A stretch of DNA of 55,283 nt, from assembly GCA_021324575.1 (NCBI GenBank), contig JAJPIW010000064.1, forward strand, positions 1 through 55,283. The letters run 5' to 3'. The translations under genes and the position numbers were made by a program. The notes beneath the pieces are model-generated. The model had not been told where the DNA came from, searched no databases, and was given only the letters and a program-made list of their open reading frames with translations. The stretch comes from Intrasporangiaceae bacterium. GTDB lineage: Bacteria > Actinomycetota > Actinomycetes > Actinomycetales > Dermatophilaceae. Shown one piece after another: positions 1 through 8,564 of the stretch (position 1 is the first letter of the stretch; each line of letters starts with the position of its first letter).

Positions 1-1238
1 ACCTCGACCATGTGCACCGGGATCCGGATGGTGCGGGCCTGGTCGGCCATCGCGCGGGTGATCGCCTGGCGGATCCACCAGGTGGCATACGTGGAGAACT
101 TGTAGCCCTTGGTGTAGTCGAACTTCTCTACTGCGCGGATCAGACCGAGGTTGCCCTCCTGGATGAGGTCGAGGAAGAGCATGCCGCGGCCGGTGTAGCG
201 CTTGGCGAGGGAGACGACGAGCCGCAGGTTGGCCTCGAGCAGGTGGTTCTTGGCCTTCTTGCCGTCCTGGGCGATCCACCACAGCTCGCGCTTCAGCTTC
301 ATCTCCAGCTTGTCGCCGGAGTTGAGCCGCTCCTCGGCGAACAGGCCTGCCTCGATCCGCTTGGCGAGCTCGACCTCCTGCTCGGCGTTGAGGAGTGCGA
401 CCTTGCCGATCTGCTTGAGGTAGTCCTTGACCGGGTCGGCAGTGGCGCCGGCGGTGACGACCTGCTGGGCAGGGGCGTCCTCCTCATCGTCGTCGCGGAT
501 GACGAAGCCGGCCGACTCGTTGTCGTCGTCGGCGGCCTTGGCCGGCTTGGGGGTGTCGTCGTCGGAGTCGTCATCGGAGTCCGCGTCGGCCTCGGCGGCG
601 ACGACGACAACCTCCTCGGCCACGTCGACCTCCACCTCCTCCAGGTCCACCTCGACCTCATCATCGCCGTCTGCGCCGGCAGCGTCGTCGCCGGCGACGG
701 CCTTCTTGGCCGGCGCCTTCTTCGCGGCGCGCTTGGCCGGGCCGCCAGCCGGAGCGCCAGGCGCGACAGCGGCCTTGGCCGCCGCCGCCTTGGCCGCAGC
801 CGCCTTGGTGGTCGCGGCCTTGGTGGTCGCGGTACGGGCGGCCGGGCGGGACGCCGCTTCGTCGCCGGAAGCCGTCGCCGCGGCGACCTTCCTGGTCGCG
901 GCGACCTTGGCGGGCGCGGCCTTGGCGGCGGGGGGTGCAGCCTTCGCGGTCGTGGTCTTGGCCGTGCTGGGGGCCTTGCGCGCCGCAGCCTTCGTCGTTG
1001 CGGCGGTCTTCTTGGCCGGCTCGGGAACGGTCACCTCGATGCCGTGGTCGGCGAGCGCGCGAAGGACGGCCTTGGCGCGGGCCGGCTTGATGCCCGACTC
1101 GGCGATGGCGGCACCGACGGTTGCCCCGTCGACGACGCCGGCGGTGCGGCCCTTCTTGATGACCGCCTGCAGGGCGGGGTGGGAGAACTCGGTGGGCAGG
1201 GCAGGGGCAGAACCCGTGGACTTGCTGGACACGGACAC
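1..1238 (-). CDS. sigA: Principal RNA polymerase sigma factor (group 1), 3' end cut by window edge
   Basis: Housekeeping sigma factor that directs core RNA polymerase to most promoters. About 412 N-terminal codons are visible; the rest lies beyond the left edge. Residues ~1-170 are a Lys/Ala/Thr-rich region 1.1, followed by a very acidic Glu/Asp/Val stretch to ~240. Conserved region 1.2 ([13 protein letters not shown]) and regions 2.1-2.4 follow, with [33 protein letters not shown] and [18 protein letters not shown]. These motifs are specific to SigA/HrdB-type factors. The chosen start is GTG at 1238, with GAAAGG about 7 nt upstream; a second GTG two codons later is possible. A TATAAT -10 element lies at 1401-1396 on the same strand. 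Regions 3 and 4 cannot be seen. Confidence 0.95.
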   Translation of the reverse strand, partial: MSVSSKSTGSAPALPTEFSHPALQAVIKKGRTAGVVDGATVGAAIAESGIKPARAKAVLRALADHGIEVTVPEPAKKTAATTKAAARKAPSTAKTTTAKAAPPAAKAAPAKVAATRKVAAATASGDEAASRPAARTATTKAATTKAAAAKAAAAKAAVAPGAPAGGPAKRAAKKAPAKKAVAGDDAAGADGDDEVEVDLEEVEVDVAEEVVVVAAEADADSDDDSDDDTPKPAKAADDDNESAGFVIRDDDEEDAPAQQVVTAGATADPVKDYLKQIGKVALLNAEQEVELAKRIEAGLFAEERLNSGDKLEMKLKRELWWIAQDGKKAKNHLLEANLRLVVSLAKRYTGRGMLFLDLIQEGNLGLIRAVEKFDYTKGYKFSTYATWWIRQAITRAMADQARTIRIPVHMVE

Positions 1239-1374
1239 CGGCAACCTTTCGTCGCGGAATCACTCACCGGCTGGTCACCGCACGCCGAAGCGCGGGCACG
1301 ACGAACCGGGGATCGACTGTGCTGGGGGCTTCGAGTCCGGTTGACGACGGAGGGACCGTGACGTTCGTGGGGGG

Positions 1375-1424
1375 TTGACCGGACTCGCTCTAGACATTAT
1401 AAACGTCGGTCGGCGGGCATGACA
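1375..1424. promoter_or_regulatory. Overlapping divergent promoters upstream of sigA
   Basis: This is an AT-rich island in GC-rich DNA. On the minus strand, TATAAT (1401-1396) with ATGTCA about 18 nt upstream fits a -10/-35 pair for sigA, giving a leader of about 150 nt. On the plus strand, TTGACC (1375-1380), a 17-nt spacer and TATAAA (1398-1403) make a near-consensus promoter. It points into the 3' end of the convergent universal stress gene. The two -10 elements overlap, so they should compete. Function is inferred from consensus only. Confidence 0.5.
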
Positions 1425-1478
1425 TTCCGTCGGTCCGAATTGGACCCCAGCCGCTCGCGGCGAGCGTTCCCCCGCGCG

Positions 1479-1877
1479 TCAGTCGGCGGCCTTCACGGCA
1501 AGCACCGGGCAGGACGCCTCGAGCAGGATCCGCTGCGCATTGGAGCCGAGGATGAGCTTGCCGACCGGCGAGCGACGCCGCAGGCCGATGACGATGAAGT
1601 CAGCCTTCTCCTCGTCGGCGACAGCGACGAGGTCCTCTGCGGGCTCCAGGCCCCGCACGAGCTGGCGCACCTCGTGGTCGATGCCGGCCTCGTCGAGCTG
1701 GGCCTGCACGCGCTGCAGCTCCTCCTCGAACCGGCTCGCCTCAGCGTCATCGAAAGAGCTGCCCCGCTGGCTGTTGATCACCACGAGGTTGGTCTGCCGC
1801 AGCAGGCACTCCTCCGCGGCCCGCGCAAGCGCGGCGCGGCCCTCCTTGGTGGGGATGTACCCGACGACGATGGACAT
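1479..1877 (-). CDS. Universal stress protein (UspA family), single domain
   Basis: Small cytosolic stress protein of 132 residues, the usual size for one Usp domain. It starts with the family's first strand (MSIVVGYIPTKEGRAAL) and ends with the nucleotide-binding loop pattern G-x2-RR-SPVGKLILGSNAQRILLEASCPVLAV. That loop is the ATP-binding G-2x-G-9x-G(S/N) type. ATG at 1877 is chosen because GAGGAGG lies 6-8 nt upstream. It follows metX on the same strand with a 52-nt gap, so read-through from the metX transcript is possible. The target process cannot be told from sequence. Confidence 0.9.
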   Translation of the reverse strand: MSIVVGYIPTKEGRAALARAAEECLLRQTNLVVINSQRGSSFDDAEASRFEEELQRVQAQLDEAGIDHEVRQLVRGLEPAEDLVAVADEEKADFIVIGLRRRSPVGKLILGSNAQRILLEASCPVLAVKAAD

Positions 1878-1929
1878 CCGAGCCTCCTCGATATTGGCCG
1901 CGATCCGACGGTGGACCCTTCGGCTGACG

Positions 1930-3081
1930 CTACCCGATCCGGTCCTGCGCCGCTGCGGCAAGGTGGTCCCCGAGGAGGTCCCCGACCTGGGTGGCCTCGA
2001 GCAGGAAGCCGTCATGCCCGTGGTCGGAGTGGATCTCGGCGATGGTCGCCCCGGGGATGGCATCGGCGATCTCGGTCGACAGACGTGGCGGGTACAGGCG
2101 GTCGCTGTCGACACTGACCACCAGGGTCCGTGCTGTGACTGTGGCCAGCGCGGCCTCGACCCCACCACGACCGCGACCGACGTCGTGGGAGTTCATCGCC
2201 CGGGTGAGAGTGAGGTAGGAGTTGGCGTCGAAGCGGCCGACCAGCTTGCCGGCGTGGTGGTCCAGGTAGCTCTCGACCGTGAACTGTCCGCCCCCGCCCA
2301 CCGGGCTCGCCGCGCCCTGGGCATCGCGCCCGAACCGCTCGGCCAGCTCCGGGTCCGAACGGTAGGTGATGTGGGCGATCCGGCGGGCAATGCCCAGCCC
2401 CGTATCCGGCGCGCGCCCCGTGTCGTAGTAGTCGCCGCCCTGGTAGTCGGGGTCGGCCTCGATCGCCAGCAGCTGGGGGTGGCACCATCCGATCTGGTCG
2501 GCCGTGGCGTATGCCGTGCTGGCGAGGACGACCGCCGACCGGACCCGGGCGGGGTGGCTCACGGCCCACTCCAGCACGCGCATGCCGCCCATCGAGCCGC
2601 CGATCACCGAAGCCCAGGTGGCAACCCCGAGGTGGTCGGCGAGGCGCGCCTCGACCTCCACCTGGTCGCGGATCGTGACATACGGGAAACGAGCGCCCCA
2701 CGGTTGCCCGTCAGGGGCCAAGGACGCCGGCCCGGTCGTGCCCTGGCAGCCGCCGAGGACGTTGCTCGCGACGACGAACCAGCGGTCTGAGTCCAGCGGC
2801 TCACCCGGGCCGACCAGACCCTCCCACCAGCCCGCCGTGGGATGTCCGCCACCGGACGGACCGCTGACGTGGCTGTCGCCGGTGAGGGCATGCTCCACGA
2901 GGACCGCGTTGTCGCCGTCCTCGTTGAGGGTCCCCCACGTCTCGTAGGCGACGGTGACCGCGTCGAGCCGCCCGCCGGTCTCGAGGTCGAATGCGCCGAT
3001 CTGGACGAACTGACGGTGCCCGGGGTCGTCACCGGGGCGCCAGACAGGCCCTGCGGTCTTGGGGTCGGCCGTCACAGTCAT
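1930..3081 (-). CDS. metX: Homoserine O-acetyltransferase
   Basis: Transfers acetyl from acetyl-CoA to homoserine, the committed step of methionine synthesis in bacteria using the acetyl route. The 383-residue alpha/beta-hydrolase fold carries the nucleophile in GGSMGGMRVLEW (Ser163), the metX oxyanion region NVLGGCQGTTGP, and the catalytic Asp/His near the C terminus (DSDRLYP and HGHDGFLLE, His ~356). Length and motifs match MetX rather than succinyl-transferring MetA. ATG at 3081 is chosen: it lies just beyond the riboswitch, whereas the upstream in-frame start would lie inside it. No metY lies beside it. Control by SAM through the upstream SAM-IV element is predicted. Confidence 0.95.
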   Translation of the reverse strand: MTVTADPKTAGPVWRPGDDPGHRQFVQIGAFDLETGGRLDAVTVAYETWGTLNEDGDNAVLVEHALTGDSHVSGPSGGGHPTAGWWEGLVGPGEPLDSDRWFVVASNVLGGCQGTTGPASLAPDGQPWGARFPYVTIRDQVEVEARLADHLGVATWASVIGGSMGGMRVLEWAVSHPARVRSAVVLASTAYATADQIGWCHPQLLAIEADPDYQGGDYYDTGRAPDTGLGIARRIAHITYRSDPELAERFGRDAQGAASPVGGGGQFTVESYLDHHAGKLVGRFDANSYLTLTRAMNSHDVGRGRGGVEAALATVTARTLVVSVDSDRLYPPRLSTEIADAIPGATIAEIHSDHGHDGFLLEATQVGDLLGDHLAAAAQDRIG

Positions 3082-3106
3082 GGTCGGTGGAGTCCTCGCG
3101 TCGCGC

Positions 3107-3210
3107 TTGCCCCGCAGGTCCACGGGGCCAGGTCATCACCCGGGGCACCCCACCGCGAGGAGGGTTGCCGCCCAGCGAGCCGGAGCTTGACGCTGGAACT
3201 CATGACCTGC
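3107..3210 (-). promoter_or_regulatory. SAM-IV riboswitch controlling metX
   Basis: The leader RNA contains the conserved SAM-IV core almost letter for letter: GGTCATGAGTTCCAGCGTCA, then GCTGGGCGGCAACCCTCC, then GGTGGGGTGCCCCGGGTGAT. The closing helix pairs CAGGTCAT (3209-3202) with ATGACCTG (3136-3129). A downstream hairpin with CCCCGTGG and CTGCGGGG arms (3127-3110) fits the extra 3' stem of this class. The metX ATG lies about 26 nt further on, so control of translation initiation is likely. SAM-IV elements are known mainly from Actinobacteria. Confidence 0.88.
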
Positions 3211-3440
3211 ACCGATGATAGGCCCGCTCCTCGCGCCGGCAATCCCCCTGTCCATTGCCTGAAATGGCCGGTCAGGCGGGTTCGCCGGCCAGCCCGACCG
3301 GTCCTGGCGCAGACCAGTCGGTGATCCCGGCCCCGGCGGATATCGAGGTATATCCTCCGATCGACCGCGAAGGTGACCGGGGGTAACGAACTGCACTCGA
3401 GGAGGTCGCGGTCGTCCGGGCTGCGGCGGACAAGTTACAC

Positions 3441-4185
3441 GTGGGCTACTCCGGCTGGCGGCTGTGGGCGGTGTCCGTCGCCATCGCCGTCGTCATCGTC
3501 CTACAGCTCATCTTCGCCCGCCGCGCGCGACGGGGACGCGCTTCGGAGGTGTGGCCGGCTCCGGCGCTCGCCGAGTCCGCCGACGGCCAGCAGCACCATG
3601 CGGCATACGCCTGGTGCTCCGGTCTGGCCCTCGTCCTCTTCGTCTTCCTCGTCGTCGTCCCCAAGACCGATGTTGGCGTGACCGCCATGTGCCTGGCGGC
3701 CCTGCTCCAGATCGTCTTCCACCCCAAGGAGCACGCGCTGCTGGCATGGATCCCGTGGAACAGCGTTCTCCTGCTGTGCGGCCTGCTCACCTACCTGGGG
3801 CTGATGGAGCAGATCGGCACCATGAACTCGATCGAGAAGGACCTTCAGCACCTCGGCACCGGCACCCTCCTCATCTCGTCATGGCCTACATGACGGCCCT
3901 CCTGTGCAACATCGAGAGCTCGACGCTCGGGGTCCTGGGGCTGATGATGCCTCTGGTCTTCACGTCCTTCGGCGGGACACCACAAACCTTCTGGATCGTC
4001 TGTGCCGTCTGCGTGCCGGCGGCCCTCATGGTCATGAACCCGATTCACGTCGCCGGCACCCTGATCATCGGCAACAGTGCGAGCAAGCACCAGGACATGC
4101 TGTTCCGCAGGTGCTCGGGCTCGCGGCGACCCTTGCCGTCATCGTGCCGGGCGTGCTGGGCGTCGTCGCCGTCACCGCCGGGTAG
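3441..4185 (+). pseudogene. Decayed MatC-type carboxylate carrier, C-terminal half with two frameshifts
   Basis: Three reading frames join to give a membrane protein resembling the C-terminal half of the dicarboxylate carrier MatC. Frame 3 gives residues from VGYSGWRLWAVSVAIAVVIV to IGTMNSIEKDLQHLGTGTLL. Near 3870-3885 the reading moves to frame 2 (MAYMTALLCNIESSTLGVLG through HVAGTLIIGNSASKHQDMLF). Near 4105 it moves to frame 1 (VLGLAATLAVIVPGVLGVVA, stop at 4183-4185). The PWNSVLLLCGLLTYLGLM and MLFRQ-VLGLAA signatures fit MatC/SLC13 carriers. About half the usual length is missing at the 5' end, so this is a remnant, not one sequencing error. Substrate is unknown. Confidence 0.65.
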
Positions 4186-4209
4186 GGAGGCCAGAGCGGT
4201 GCATCACTG

Positions 4210-5352
4210 TCACGCGGCCGGGTCGACCTCGTGGACCGACTGCGTCGCAACGGTCCTGGCATCGCTCGCCCGAACGCCGGCAGCCACGAGACGGTCGAGC
4301 AGCTCGGCCAGGCGGTATCGCGGGGCCACGCGGAGCGCGCGCTCGAGCGCGATCGAGGCCAGCGTGCCGTCACCGTCGCACCAGGAGACGTGGGCCGCGA
4401 CGGTGAGGACGGCTGCGGCCGCCTCACCGGTGTCGTCGGGCAGGAGGCGGCAGAGCGAGAACAGCCGGCGCCCCAGCTCATCTCGCACCGGGCTGTCGGC
4501 GTCCGCCGCGTCCGCCGGCCCATCGTCTGTCCCGGCCGCTGGAGGACCCGGTTCCGATGAAACCGCACGTGGGATCGCCTGCAGGGCAGCGAGGACGTCC
4601 GCGCGGAGCAGGTCGAGCGACATGCTGTCGGGGCACAGCCAGGCGAGGAGGCCATCGCGCCAGCCCCGGTCGAGGAGCCCGACAAGGGCGACGGCCACGA
4701 GGTCGACGTCGTCGACGGGCGGCTCCGGCTCGGTGAGAAGCAGCTGCCAGGACCGGACCGCCTCCCGCGTGACGGGTGGGTCGCCCAGGTCGGTCAGGGG
4801 GGCGGGCGGACGGGTCAGCGACGTCACCAGGCCCCTCACCCGGTGGCCGACCTCGGCGGACCGGGTCGACTCCTCGCACTCCACGAGGGTCCTGAGCGCC
4901 TGGCGATCCGCCATCGGCGACCGACCCCTCGCGACGAACTCGGCGATCGCCGGGACCCGACTGGCATCGGGAAGTGGCCGTGCCCGGCCGAGGGCATGGC
5001 CGGTCGCGCTCACGGCGAACCACTCGCTGCCTCGCACGATGAAGCAGTCGCGGACCGCGATGTCGTGGGCCGCGGCACCGTCCCGGAAGGACCGGAGCAG
5101 GCTGGCCCCCTGGCTGGGCCGGCTCTCGAACGCGACGATGATGACGCCGTCGGCACCGGCTCCGGCGAACGTTCTCAGGCAGTCGGCGCCGACGTCGGGC
5201 CGATCCGGCTCGCACAGGTCGATGCGCATGATGCCGAGCACCCGTTTGCCGACGAAGCCGACGACGGCGAGCGACTGTCCCGGGTGGTAGCCGAGCTGGT
5301 AGGGGATGGTGACGACGAAGTCGACTGTGCTGCCGACGGTGATGGTGTCCAT
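4210..5352 (-). CDS. DUF4192 domain protein
   Basis: Actinobacterial protein of 380 residues with no proven function. The N terminus (MDTITVGSTVDFVVTIPYQL then GYHPGQSLAVVGF) is the signature of the DUF4192 family, which often reads 'PYLLGFHPxxSLVVV'. The C-terminal ~110 residues look like a helical tetratricopeptide-like region (AHVSWCDGDGTLASIALERA, then RLAELLDRLVAAGV). No signal peptide or membrane segment was seen, so it is probably cytosolic. ATG at 5352 is chosen over an upstream GTG-like start because homologs begin at this motif and CGAGG lies upstream. Confidence 0.85.
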   Translation of the reverse strand: MDTITVGSTVDFVVTIPYQLGYHPGQSLAVVGFVGKRVLGIMRIDLCEPDRPDVGADCLRTFAGAGADGVIIVAFESRPSQGASLLRSFRDGAAAHDIAVRDCFIVRGSEWFAVSATGHALGRARPLPDASRVPAIAEFVARGRSPMADRQALRTLVECEESTRSAEVGHRVRGLVTSLTRPPAPLTDLGDPPVTREAVRSWQLLLTEPEPPVDDVDLVAVALVGLLDRGWRDGLLAWLCPDSMSLDLLRADVLAALQAIPRAVSSEPGPPAAGTDDGPADAADADSPVRDELGRRLFSLCRLLPDDTGEAAAAVLTVAAHVSWCDGDGTLASIALERALRVAPRYRLAELLDRLVAAGVRASDARTVATQSVHEVDPAA

Positions 5353-5481
5353 GCCGCCCAGCCTCGGCCCGTCCAAGCCCGGCGCGCGAGCCCGCTCTGA
5401 GCCGAGGTCCAAATCTGTGGACAACGCCCAAGTGCCTGCACGGGTTGTGGACAACGGCACACTCGGCCCCCCCAGATTCTT

Positions 5482-5525
5482 GCGTCTGCGGATCTGAGGG
5501 TCCCGGCACTCAGATCCGCAGACGC
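5482..5525. repeat. Perfect 17-bp inverted repeat of the CGTCTGCG family
   Basis: GCGTCTGCGGATCTGAG (5482-5498) and its exact complement (5509-5525) flank a 10-nt loop. It sits 18 nt past the stop of the DUF1232 gene, so it could end that transcript. The same sequence recurs at 29139-29312 beside another gene end, which makes it a dispersed repeat family and not only a terminator. Confidence 0.85.
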
Positions 5526-5542
5526 AGGAGAAAGCCGGGCGG

Positions 5543-5983
5543 TCAGCTCACGACGCGGCCGGACACCGTGCTCGCGGGGCCCGAGGAGGCAGCGGGCTCC
5601 GTTCCGGCGTGCGGTGACTGACCGGCATACGGCGTCCTGCCGGAGAACGCGGCGACGTCCTTCTCCCAGGCGAGGAACGCCTCGGTCTCGGTCACCAGGT
5701 TGGCCGCCAGCCAGGACAGCACCATCGCGTCGTCCGCGAGGCCGAAGACGGCGAACAGCCCCTCGGGGATGAGGTCGACGGGCGACACGACGTAGGCGAC
5801 GGCCCCGGCCAGTGCCGCCAGCCGCAGCACGCTGGTGCCGGTGTACTGGCCGGACACGGTCGCGCGAACCATCCGCGGCAGCGCCGTCGCCCGCTCGGAC
5901 ACGCTCGGCGAGCCGGGGCGGGTGGCGATGCGGATGGCGTTGCCGAGGTTGCGCACCATCGACACTCGGTGGCGGACGGCCAT
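5543..5983 (-). CDS. DUF1232 (YkvA-type) membrane protein
   Basis: Protein of 146 residues carrying the DUF1232 signature [20 protein letters not shown] followed by [14 protein letters not shown]. The Pro-Val-Asp-Leu-Ile-Pro core is diagnostic. One or two hydrophobic segments (about residues 58-80) suggest membrane association. ATG at 5983 has AGGAG 5 nt upstream and is preferred to an upstream in-frame start without a ribosome site. The C-terminal ~35 residues are Pro/Ala/Ser-rich and probably disordered. Function is not established; a polysaccharide or stress-related role is sometimes suggested for the family. Confidence 0.85.
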   Translation of the reverse strand: MAVRHRVSMVRNLGNAIRIATRPGSPSVSERATALPRMVRATVSGQYTGTSVLRLAALAGAVAYVVSPVDLIPEGLFAVFGLADDAMVLSWLAANLVTETEAFLAWEKDVAAFSGRTPYAGQSPHAGTEPAASSGPASTVSGRVVS

Positions 5984-6082
5984 GTTGACTCCTACGGTCA
6001 CTCGCGCCAGTGGGACTCCCCCGCTGGTCACCGACCTGTCAAACGACCGGCGTGCGACTCGGATTCCCGTATGCCGGGTGGT

Positions 6083-6826
6083 TCAGGAGCCGTGCGGCGT
6101 CGCCGTCAGCAGCGGGGCGACGGGCGGGAACTCGCCGCGGGCGTTCTCGGCGATCCGGTGGAGCAGCCAGCCGTCCATCCCGGCGCCGACGACGCCGCCG
6201 ACGAGCGGCATCTTGCGACCGAACCGGCTGAGCGTCTTCTTGCCCGCCGTCGACAGGAGGCGGAAGCCGACCGCCTTGTTGAGGACCATGAGGGCCGGCC
6301 CGGGCAGCCGCTGGGCGGCCAGGTTGGTGATCGTGCCCGAGGTCGGGACGACCATGCCGGCCTTGGCGAGCAGGTCGTCGGCATCGGCACCGACGAGGGT
6401 GAGCAGGACGGCCGAGCGGATCTGCGGGTTGGCGATGTCGTAGCCGCGCAGGCGGGCGATCGCCGCGGTCATCCGGGTCGCGAGGAGGTAGAAGCCGACG
6501 ACGTTGACCGGCAGCGCGACCGGCAGGGTGACGAACCCGCCGACGCTGGTGACGAACCCACCGGCGGCAGCCAGGGTGAGATGGCTGGAGACGACCCCGG
6601 AGATGGCCCGGTCGACGTCGCCGCCGTGCTTGCGCAGGGCCGAGTCGGCCACCTTCGCGGCCGAGTCGAACGGACCCTTGCCGTCGATGCCGGTGTCGAG
6701 GAGGTTCTCGACGACCCGGGTGGCCGAGTTGCCGATGACGCCGTGGTCGGTCGGTGCGTCCTGGGCCTGGTCGAGGGCCGAACGGTGCGGCCCCGCGTTG
6801 TCGTCCTTGCCGAGTCCGAAAACCAC
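6083..6826 (-). CDS. EcsC family protein
   Basis: Protein of 247 residues with the EcsC pattern. It opens with [20 protein letters not shown]. The middle is hydrophobic ([20 protein letters not shown], then [20 protein letters not shown]). The C-terminal part matches the family end [20 protein letters not shown]. The hydrophobic middle suggests insertion in or binding to the membrane. GTG at 6826 has AGGAGG 6 nt upstream, a strong ribosome site that fixes the start although the frame stays open for hundreds of codons upstream. It is divergent from sseA. In Bacillus, EcsC is linked to an ABC transporter, but no such partner lies here. Confidence 0.85.
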   Translation of the reverse strand: MVFGLGKDDNAGPHRSALDQAQDAPTDHGVIGNSATRVVENLLDTGIDGKGPFDSAAKVADSALRKHGGDVDRAISGVVSSHLTLAAAGGFVTSVGGFVTLPVALPVNVVGFYLLATRMTAAIARLRGYDIANPQIRSAVLLTLVGADADDLLAKAGMVVPTSGTITNLAAQRLPGPALMVLNKAVGFRLLSTAGKKTLSRFGRKMPLVGGVVGAGMDGWLLHRIAENARGEFPPVAPLLTATPHGS

Positions 6827-6931
6827 GTGGCGCCTCCTTGTCGATCCGCCCACGGGCGGTGTCGCCGCAGGTCGGGAGCGTGTGCCGACGGCCATCCTGC
6901 CATGGTGGCCGTGCGGGCTAGCCTTGAGGAC

Positions 6932-7855
6932 ATGACCTCCTCCCCCGCTGACCAGCCCGGCGCCACTGACACCACCGACGCCAAGATCGCGGCATACGCC
7001 CACCCCGAGCGGCTGGTCACCACCGACTGGCTCGCCGCGCAGATCGCGGCCGGCGCGACCGGGCCGGGGACCGGCATCGTCATCCTCGAGTCCGACGAGG
7101 ACGTCCTCCTCTACGAGACCGGCCACATCCCGACCTCGCTCAAGCTGGACTGGCACCAGGACCTCAACGACCCGCTGACCCGTGACTACGTCGGCGCCGA
7201 GCAGTTCGCGCGGCTGATGACGGCCCGCGGGATCAGTCGCGACACGACGGTCGTGGTCTACGGCGACAAGAGCAACTGGTGGGCCGCCTACGCCCTGTGG
7301 GTCATGAGCCTGTTCGGCCATCCCGATGTCCGGCTGCTCGACGGCGGCCGGGCCAAGTGGGTGGCCGAGGGTCGCGAGATGACCCGGGAGGTGCCGAGCG
7401 TCCCAGCGGGCGGTGACGACGCGGCATACCCCCTGTCGGCCCGTGACGACGCGCCGATCCGCGCGTTCAAGGACGACGTCCTCGCCCACCTCGGCAAGCC
7501 GCTCGTCGACGTCCGCTCCCCCGGCGAGTACTCCGGCGAGCTGCTGCACATGCCCGACTACCCGCAGGAGGGCGCCGTCCGCGGTGGCCACATCCCCGGC
7601 GCCAAGTCGGTCCCATGGGCTCGCGCCGCCGCGGAGGACGGCACCTTCAAGCCGCGCGCGGAGCTCGAGGCGATCTACCTCACCGAGCAGGGCCTGTCCC
7701 CTGATGAGGACGTCGTCGCCTACTGCCGGATCGGGGAGCGTTCCTCGCACACCTGGTTCGTCCTCACCCACCTGCTCGGCTTCGACAACGTCCGCAACTA
7801 CGACGGGTCCTGGACCGAGTGGGGCAACGCCGTGCGCGTCCCCATCGAGAAGTGA
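6932..7855 (+). CDS. sseA: Thiosulfate/3-mercaptopyruvate sulfurtransferase
   Basis: Two-domain rhodanese of 307 residues that moves sulfane sulfur to a thiol acceptor or cyanide through a cysteine persulfide. The N-terminal inactive domain contains [20 protein letters not shown]. The C-terminal active domain has [14 protein letters not shown] and the active-site loop CRIGERSS with Cys265, the loop form typical of actinobacterial CysA/SseA proteins. [15 protein letters not shown] is the usual CH2-like motif. ATG at 6932 is preceded by TTGAGGAC. sufE follows 6 nt after the stop, which suggests joint use in sulfur supply to Fe-S assembly. Confidence 0.93.
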   Translation: MTSSPADQPGATDTTDAKIAAYAHPERLVTTDWLAAQIAAGATGPGTGIVILESDEDVLLYETGHIPTSLKLDWHQDLNDPLTRDYVGAEQFARLMTARGISRDTTVVVYGDKSNWWAAYALWVMSLFGHPDVRLLDGGRAKWVAEGREMTREVPSVPAGGDDAAYPLSARDDAPIRAFKDDVLAHLGKPLVDVRSPGEYSGELLHMPDYPQEGAVRGGHIPGAKSVPWARAAAEDGTFKPRAELEAIYLTEQGLSPDEDVVAYCRIGERSSHTWFVLTHLLGFDNVRNYDGSWTEWGNAVRVPIEK

Positions 7856-7861
7856 GCTCCG

Positions 7862-8386
7862 GTGTCCGACAACAGCTCTCGTATGCCGGAGTCCCTGGCT
7901 GAGATCGCCGCGGACTTCCGCGACTCCTCGCCCCAGGAGCGGCTGCAGCTGCTCCTGGAGTTCAGCGACGAGCTGCCTCCGCTGCCCGAGCGGTATGCCG
8001 GTCACCTCGACCAGCTCGAGCAGGTCCACGAGTGCCAGTCGCCGCTCTTCCTCGTCGTCGAGGTGGGGGCCTCGCCGGGCGTGGCTCCGGACGACCAGCG
8101 GGTCGACCTGTTCTTCTCGGCCCCGCCGGAGGCACCGACGACACGCGGCTTCGCGGGCATCCTGCACGAGGGGCTCGACGGACGGACGGTGGCCGAGGTG
8201 CTCGGCACCCCGGACGACGCACCGATGTCGTTCGCCCTCGCCGAGGTGGTGTCGCCGCTGCGGCTGCGCGGGATGGTCGCCATGCTGTCCCGGATCAAGC
8301 GCCAGACCGCCCTCAAGTCCGCCGCCTCGGCCACCCCCGACGCCCCTGCCTCCACCCCCGACGCAAGCTCTGCTAGCAGAGGTTAG
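7862..8386 (+). CDS. sufE: Cysteine desulfuration protein SufE
   Basis: Accepts sulfur from the desulfurase SufS on an active-site cysteine and passes it to the SufBCD scaffold. The 174-residue protein shows the SufE core: LLEFSDELPPLPERY, VHECQSPLFLVVEV with Cys58, and LRLRGMVAMLSRIKRQ. It lies 6 nt after sseA and starts with GTG, so the two are probably co-transcribed. The last ~30 residues are Ala/Pro/Ser-rich, and the final codons (SSASRG and the TAG stop) are encoded inside the palindromic repeat that starts at 8369. The repeat therefore seems to have supplied the C-terminal end. Confidence 0.92.
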   Translation: MSDNSSRMPESLAEIAADFRDSSPQERLQLLLEFSDELPPLPERYAGHLDQLEQVHECQSPLFLVVEVGASPGVAPDDQRVDLFFSAPPEAPTTRGFAGILHEGLDGRTVAEVLGTPDDAPMSFALAEVVSPLRLRGMVAMLSRIKRQTALKSAASATPDAPASTPDASSASRG

Positions 8387-8447
8387 GTCACTCAGCAGAG
8401 GTTGCAGCCTCTGCTGAGTGAACCAAGGTCTGCTAGCAGAGGTTGGG
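8369..8447. repeat. Triple-palindrome repeat, left copy
   Basis: An array of three palindromes: TCTGCTAGCAGA (8369-8380), the arms TCACTCAGCAGAGG and CCTCTGCTGAGTGA around 6 nt (8388-8421), and TCTGCTAGCAGA again (8429-8440). Each GCAGA is followed by GGTT. The same architecture recurs at 10363-10448, on the other side of the PolA-like gene. It lies at the sufE 3' end and could also act as a terminator. Confidence 0.85.
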
Positions 8448-8510
8448 AATTCGGCTGGGGCGCGAGGGAACTGACGCTGTCGGTTTCACCACTCCGTCCC
8501 GTGGCGGCGT

Positions 8511-8551
8511 CTGTCGTATGCCGCGGACAGGGAGCCTGTCGTATGCCGCGG
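8511..8551. repeat. Tandem pair of the octamer GTATGCCG in a 16-bp direct repeat
   Basis: CTGTCGTATGCCGCGG occurs at 8511-8526 and again at 8536-8551, a 25-bp period, directly before the PolA-like gene. Each copy holds the octamer that is over-represented across the whole window. A matching pair in the opposite orientation lies just after the gene. Confidence 0.8.
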
Positions 8552-8564
8552 TTACCCTGCGCGG

